Shown here: positions 6,813 to 9,950 of the stretch, piece by piece
Layout: every line of letters begins with the position of its first letter
Numbering within the stretch: position 1 is the first letter of the stretch
Assembly (NCBI RefSeq): GCF_001854865.1
Contig: NZ_MDDW01000026.1
Location: forward strand, 565,314 to 575,263
Length of the DNA: 9,950 nucleotides
Direction of reading: 5' to 3'
Source of the DNA: Rhizobium sp. LCM 4573
GTDB lineage: Bacteria; Pseudomonadota; Alphaproteobacteria; Rhizobiales; Rhizobiaceae
Position numbers and translations under genes: made by a program
Notes under the pieces: model-generated
The model's database searches: none
The model's input: only the letters and a program-made list of their open reading frames with translations
What the model was told of the DNA's origin: nothing

Positions 6813-7030
6813 GATGGCGGCATGGGGTCGGAAAAAGGTCACGCAGGCGCTGCTGAATCTTTCGCTGATTTGTCGCGGAACTGACCTAGTGAGCCCTCAA
6901 CGGAGTGCTACCTGATCAGAAGCGAGGCGAAAGCATCTGTGCATAGTTCTGCACCGCCAGCCGACTGATCTTCCAAACGGAAGGAACGCAGTTCTTGAAC
7001 GAGGTCGACCCAGCATTGTTCGTCAGGGAC
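6813..7030. other. Gene-free interval between the repeat array and tctA
   Basis: I find no convincing gene. On the minus strand, just after the tctA stop, two frames stay open for about 100 bases (one ending SRLAVQNYAQMLSPRF) but have no plausible start or recognisable family. They may be decayed coding or insertion-sequence DNA. No strong hairpin followed by a T-run was seen for termination of tctA. Confidence 0.4.
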
Positions 7031-8536
7031 CTAACTTTCTTCCGCGAATATCTCCTCCCGTCTTCTGCGTACGATCGAAAGAGCCGGCGCTATCAGCAAC
7101 AGTGCGGCCAGGAGCAACATGGCCGCGCTGATCGGCCTTTCAATCAGTACCATCGCATTACCGCGCGATAACAGCAGCGCGCGACGAAGATGCTCTTCCA
7201 TCATCGGCCCCAGGATGAAACCGAGCAGCATCGGTGCAGGCTCGCATCGCAGTTTGACAAAGCAGTAGCCCGCCGCTCCGAAGATGATCAGCATCCACAC
7301 GTCGAACATTGAATTGGAGAAGCTGAACACGCCTATGCAAGTGATGACGATGATCGTCGGAAAAAGCAGATGATAGGGAAATGTGAGGAGCCTCACCCAC
7401 AGTCCGACCAGCGGAAGGTTAAGCACGACCAGCATGGCGTTTCCGATCCACATCGAAACGATGAGACCCCAAAATAGCGCCGGCTGTTCCGAGATCACGT
7501 TCGGCCCTGGCTGGATGCCATGGATCATCAGAGCGCCGATCATCAAGGCCATGACCGGATTGGACGGCAGGCCGAGTGTGAGCATCGGAATGAACGAAGT
7601 CTGGGCGCCGGCATTATTGGCCGCTTCAGGCCCGGCCAGTCCCTGCAGCACCCCGCTGCCAAACTTTTCCGGCTCACCGGAAATCTTCTTTTCGATTGCG
7701 TAGGAAGCAAATGAAGAGAGGGTCGCCCCTCCTCCGGGTAAAATCCCGAGCACGGAACCGATGGCCGTGCCTCGCAAGATCGATCCCAGAGCTTCGCGAA
7801 AGCGCGCCAAACCCGTCAACAGGCCAGTAATCTGCGCAGCGCCTACCTCCTGTTCGGAGCGGTCATCGAGATTGCGCAGGACTTCGGCTATGGAGAACAA
7901 TCCCATAGCCAAAGCCACGATCGCGATACCATCATAAAGATCCAGCATTCCGAATGTGTACCGTCGCACGCCGGAGGTGATATCCGTGCCGACGAGCCCG
8001 AACAGCAGACCGAGGATCGCCATTGCGATCGCTTTGACAATGGAGCCGTGAGCGAGCGCTATGGCTGCTATGATGCCGAGGACCATCAGCGAGAAATATT
8101 CCGCCGGTCCGAACAGCAGTGCAGCTCTCGCCAAAGGCGGGGCAAGCAGGGCGATGATGAAGGTGGCGATGGTCCCGGCGACGAACGATCCCATGGCCGC
8201 CATCGCGAGAGCTTCCCCCGCCCGCCCCTTGCGAGCCATTTGATAGCCGTCGAGCGCGGTGACAACGGAGGAGGACTCTCCAGGTGTATTGATAAGGATT
8301 GCGGTGGTCGATCCACCGTATTGGGCGCCGTAGAATATGCCGGACAGCATGATGAAAGCGGAAACCGGCGGCAGGCCGAATGACAGCGGCAGCAACATGG
8401 CCACGGTCGGTGCCGGCCCCAGTCCGGGCAGGACACCGATCAAGGTTCCAATCAGCACACCGGCAAAGCAATAAAAGAGATTGAGAGGCGTGAGCGCCGT
8501 TTCGAAACCAAGGGCCAGGTGGGAGAGCAATTCCAT
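7031..8536 (-). CDS. tctA: Tripartite tricarboxylate transporter, large permease subunit TctA
   Basis: The product is a 501-residue polytopic inner-membrane protein of normal length for TctA, the ion-coupled permease of TTT systems. The N-terminal half has the family motif GTLIGVLPGLGPAPTVAML (residues 30-48), then FYGAQYGGSTTAILINTPGE. The internal repeat recurs in the second half as GSVLGILPGGGATLSSFASY. SFIPMLTLGLPSNPVMALM and GFILGPMMEEHLRRALLLS (near the C-terminus) are also typical. The start ATG at 8536 lies 4 bases after the tctB stop, with GGAGG inside the end of tctB as ribosome binding site, so the two are translationally linked. TTT systems need a periplasmic TctC receptor; none is in the window. 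Family substrates are carboxylates, but the sulfatase context points to a sulfated organic acid or sugar derivative. The downstream neighbour is the insertion scar. Confidence 0.94.
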   Translation of the reverse strand: MELLSHLALGFETALTPLNLFYCFAGVLIGTLIGVLPGLGPAPTVAMLLPLSFGLPPVSAFIMLSGIFYGAQYGGSTTAILINTPGESSSVVTALDGYQMARKGRAGEALAMAAMGSFVAGTIATFIIALLAPPLARAALLFGPAEYFSLMVLGIIAAIALAHGSIVKAIAMAILGLLFGLVGTDITSGVRRYTFGMLDLYDGIAIVALAMGLFSIAEVLRNLDDRSEQEVGAAQITGLLTGLARFREALGSILRGTAIGSVLGILPGGGATLSSFASYAIEKKISGEPEKFGSGVLQGLAGPEAANNAGAQTSFIPMLTLGLPSNPVMALMIGALMIHGIQPGPNVISEQPALFWGLIVSMWIGNAMLVVLNLPLVGLWVRLLTFPYHLLFPTIIVITCIGVFSFSNSMFDVWMLIIFGAAGYCFVKLRCEPAPMLLGFILGPMMEEHLRRALLLSRGNAMVLIERPISAAMLLLAALLLIAPALSIVRRRREEIFAEES

Positions 8537-8540
8537 TGTA

Positions 8541-8993
8541 TCAGCCTCCGATCCAGGTGCCGACCGGATGAAGCGGCAGACCGAGGGCGAGGCGGAAGAT
8601 CAGGTCGGAACAGAGCGTCAGGCCGGCCGCGAGCAGCAGGGCGGGCCTCCATCGAAACGCCGGGCTCGCAGACGCCGCCAAAATTACGACGACGGGCAGT
8701 GTCAGATAACTGCCCAGAGGCTGCATGAAGGCTGCGAAAACGATCATCGCACCGAGCACTCGCGCCATCGGACCAAGACGAGGTATCGTAACTGGCTCGT
8801 CAGCGGCAAAACTTTTCACCGAGATCACGAGACCGGCCACGATCAGCAGCCCGGAAAGGATGACGGGAAAGAAACCCGGCCCCATGCGCAGCATGGAACC
8901 GAAGCCGAAATCAAGTCCGAGCCAGAGGAAGATCACACCCAGCAGGATAAAGATCAGCCCCGCCAAACGGTCAATGCCCATAAAGGCGTGCAT
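8541..8993 (-). CDS. tctB: Tripartite tricarboxylate transporter, small membrane subunit TctB
   Basis: The product is a 150-residue hydrophobic protein with about four membrane segments: DRLAGLIFILLGVIFLWLG (8-26), the segment around FFPVILSGLLIVAGLVISV, one around VLGAMIVFAAFMQPLGSYL, and a C-terminal pair. The motif GSMLRMGPGFFPVILSG is the conserved TctB/DUF1468 signature. TctB is the poorly conserved small partner of TctA in the membrane complex. The ATG at 8993 is preceded by GGGAGG eight bases upstream, so this start is well supported over the internal Met5. It lies 39 bp downstream of the sulfatase 2 stop on the same strand and 4 bp before tctA, which indicates an operon. Some TTT loci carry the tctC gene first; here a tctC, if present, would be upstream of the window or elsewhere in the genome. 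Confidence 0.92.
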   Translation of the reverse strand: MHAFMGIDRLAGLIFILLGVIFLWLGLDFGFGSMLRMGPGFFPVILSGLLIVAGLVISVKSFAADEPVTIPRLGPMARVLGAMIVFAAFMQPLGSYLTLPVVVILAASASPAFRWRPALLLAAGLTLCSDLIFRLALGLPLHPVGTWIGG

Positions 8994-9032
8994 GTTCGAA
9001 ACCTCCCATAAACAATGACAGCACTGAACCCT

Positions 9033-9950
9033 TCAGACGCCTCCGACTACCTTCGAGGGATCCTGCAGAGGCGGCGCCGGAAAGTGGAGGCCGCGCTGTC
9101 CCGAGAGGCCGCGGTTCGGCTCCACCTGATGAGCCGGGATGGGCACACCTTTGAATTCCTGTAAGTCGACGGCAAGCAGATCATCGCCATAGAGCTCTTC
9201 CCGCAAACGCTGCTGCAGGGCTGAAGCGACTTCCGCATAGGAAGCGTCCTCGAACACATCGTGCATTTCCCGCGGGTCATTTTCGAGGTCGAAGAGCTGG
9301 AAGTGCGAGCCTGCCGGATACCAGATCAGTTTGTGGCGACCGTCATGGACCATCCGCATGGCCTTCGCTCCCGAAAGAGCCTCGGCGTAAAGAAAGTCGC
9401 GGCGCTCGTTGCCCACCATGGGGCGCCCCTCGCAGGTATCCGGTATCGCCAGATCACAGAGCGCGAGCAGTGTCGGCATGACGTCCTGCAGACCGACAAG
9501 ACGGGTATCCACGGCACCTCTACCGACCCGCGCGTCTGCCGCGGTCCCGACGAGGATCATCGGAATGTTCGCCGACCCCTCATACATCAGGCGCTTGGCG
9601 TAAAAACCATGATTGCCCAGCATGTCGCCGTGATCGCTGGTGATCAAGATAACCGTATCGTCGAGAATCTGCTCCTCGCGCAGCGTCCCGATGAGGATTC
9701 GGATCTGGTGGTCGATATGCGTGCAAAGCGCATAGAATGCCCTGCGCATATCGGCGAGCTGAGCCCCCGGCAGCTTTGCCCAGTACTCGCGCGTCAGCCT
9801 CAGCGGATGTGGCAGCGTGTCTGTATCTTCCGCCCAGGCACCGACGAAAGGCTCGTCGACATCGCGCGCTCTGTAGCGTTCGAGGTAGCTCGCGAGCGGT
9901 ATCAGGGGCGGATGCGGCGGCGTGTAGGAAACATGCCAGAGAGCGGGGCG
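9033..9950 (-). CDS. Second sulfatase, C-terminal part (5' end beyond window)
   Basis: The frame is open on the minus strand from 9950 without interruption; the internal ATG at 9749 is not the true start. About 305 residues are visible. The first ones (WHVSYTPPHPPLIPL) match the sulfatase HPP block. Then come the metal-binding ITSDHGDMLGNHG, the YAKRLMYEG segment with the substrate-side Lys, and the C-terminal FQLFDLENDPREMHDVF block shared with sulfatase 1. The C-x-P-S-R cysteine would lie upstream, outside the window, so Cys-type versus Ser-type cannot be decided here. It is a different paralogue from the 1669-3207 sulfatase, with divergent C-terminal sequence. Its position directly before tctBA suggests that it acts on what the transporter brings in. 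The substrate is unknown. Confidence 0.92.
   Translation of the reverse strand, partial: RPALWHVSYTPPHPPLIPLASYLERYRARDVDEPFVGAWAEDTDTLPHPLRLTREYWAKLPGAQLADMRRAFYALCTHIDHQIRILIGTLREEQILDDTVILITSDHGDMLGNHGFYAKRLMYEGSANIPMILVGTAADARVGRGAVDTRLVGLQDVMPTLLALCDLAIPDTCEGRPMVGNERRDFLYAEALSGAKAMRMVHDGRHKLIWYPAGSHFQLFDLENDPREMHDVFEDASYAEVASALQQRLREELYGDDLLAVDLQEFKGVPIPAHQVEPNRGLSGQRGLHFPAPPLQDPSKVVGGV

Noticed and set aside
6914..7030. Short minus-strand frame after the tctA stop, ending NYAQMLSPRF
   Set aside because: No start codon with a ribosome binding site, no known family, and two competing frames are open over the same bases; too weak to call a gene.
1..9950. CRISPR arrays, tRNA or rRNA genes, phage or defence systems
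   Set aside because: No regularly spaced identical repeats, cloverleaf-like sequence, rRNA segments or phage/defence proteins were recognised. The AAA_14 fragment alone is a broken gene and no evidence of a defence system.

Overview
The window looks like chromosome or megaplasmid DNA from an alphaproteobacterium, most likely of the Rhizobium/Sinorhizobium/Agrobacterium type. This rests on the GC-rich sequence, compact genes, and protein families typical of rhizobial accessory catabolic regions (LacI regulator, SDR, tripartite tricarboxylate transporter). The assignment is inference, because no rRNA or other phylogenetic marker is present.

Layout from left to right. (1) At 1-1584 (+) is the 3' part of a ClC-type chloride channel/transporter gene with a C-terminal CBS pair; its 5' end lies outside the window. 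(2) At 1669-4215 (-) are a LacI-family regulator and, immediately downstream, a Cys-type sulfatase with an intact C-x-P-S-R site. (3) At 4421-5092 (+), divergent from the regulator, is a short-chain dehydrogenase. The 205-bp divergent intergenic region holds a perfect 7-bp inverted repeat and two inverted copies of a shared 13-bp motif, and is the probable operator region. (4) At 5127-6107 (-) is a formylglycine-generating enzyme (FGE) with both catalytic cysteines. (5) At 6132-6725 (-) is an ORF that I read as a chimera: the N-terminus of an AAA_14/DUF4143 ATPase with its middle deleted, fused to the C-terminus of an aldose 1-epimerase-like protein. (6) At 6725-6812 are four imperfect tandem 22-bp units resembling the end of an IS21-type element, followed to 7030 by sequence without a convincing gene. 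(7) At 7031-8993 (-) are tctA and tctB, the membrane subunits of a tripartite tricarboxylate transporter. (8) At 9033-9950 (-) is the C-terminal part of a second sulfatase whose catalytic cysteine lies beyond the right edge.

Together this is a locus for uptake and desulfation of an organic sulfate ester. TctAB would import the substrate, two apparently cytoplasmic sulfatases would hydrolyse it, the FGE would convert their active-site cysteine to formylglycine, the SDR could oxidise or reduce the released alcohol or sugar, and the LacI regulator would respond to the substrate or product. Everything from 9950 down to 5127 lies on the minus strand. The simplest reading is one ancestral operon (sulfatase 2 - tctB - tctA - epimerase - FGE) whose centre was damaged by insertion and deletion. 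The most interesting points are that scar, the paired operator-like motifs, and the FGE encoded with its presumed clients.
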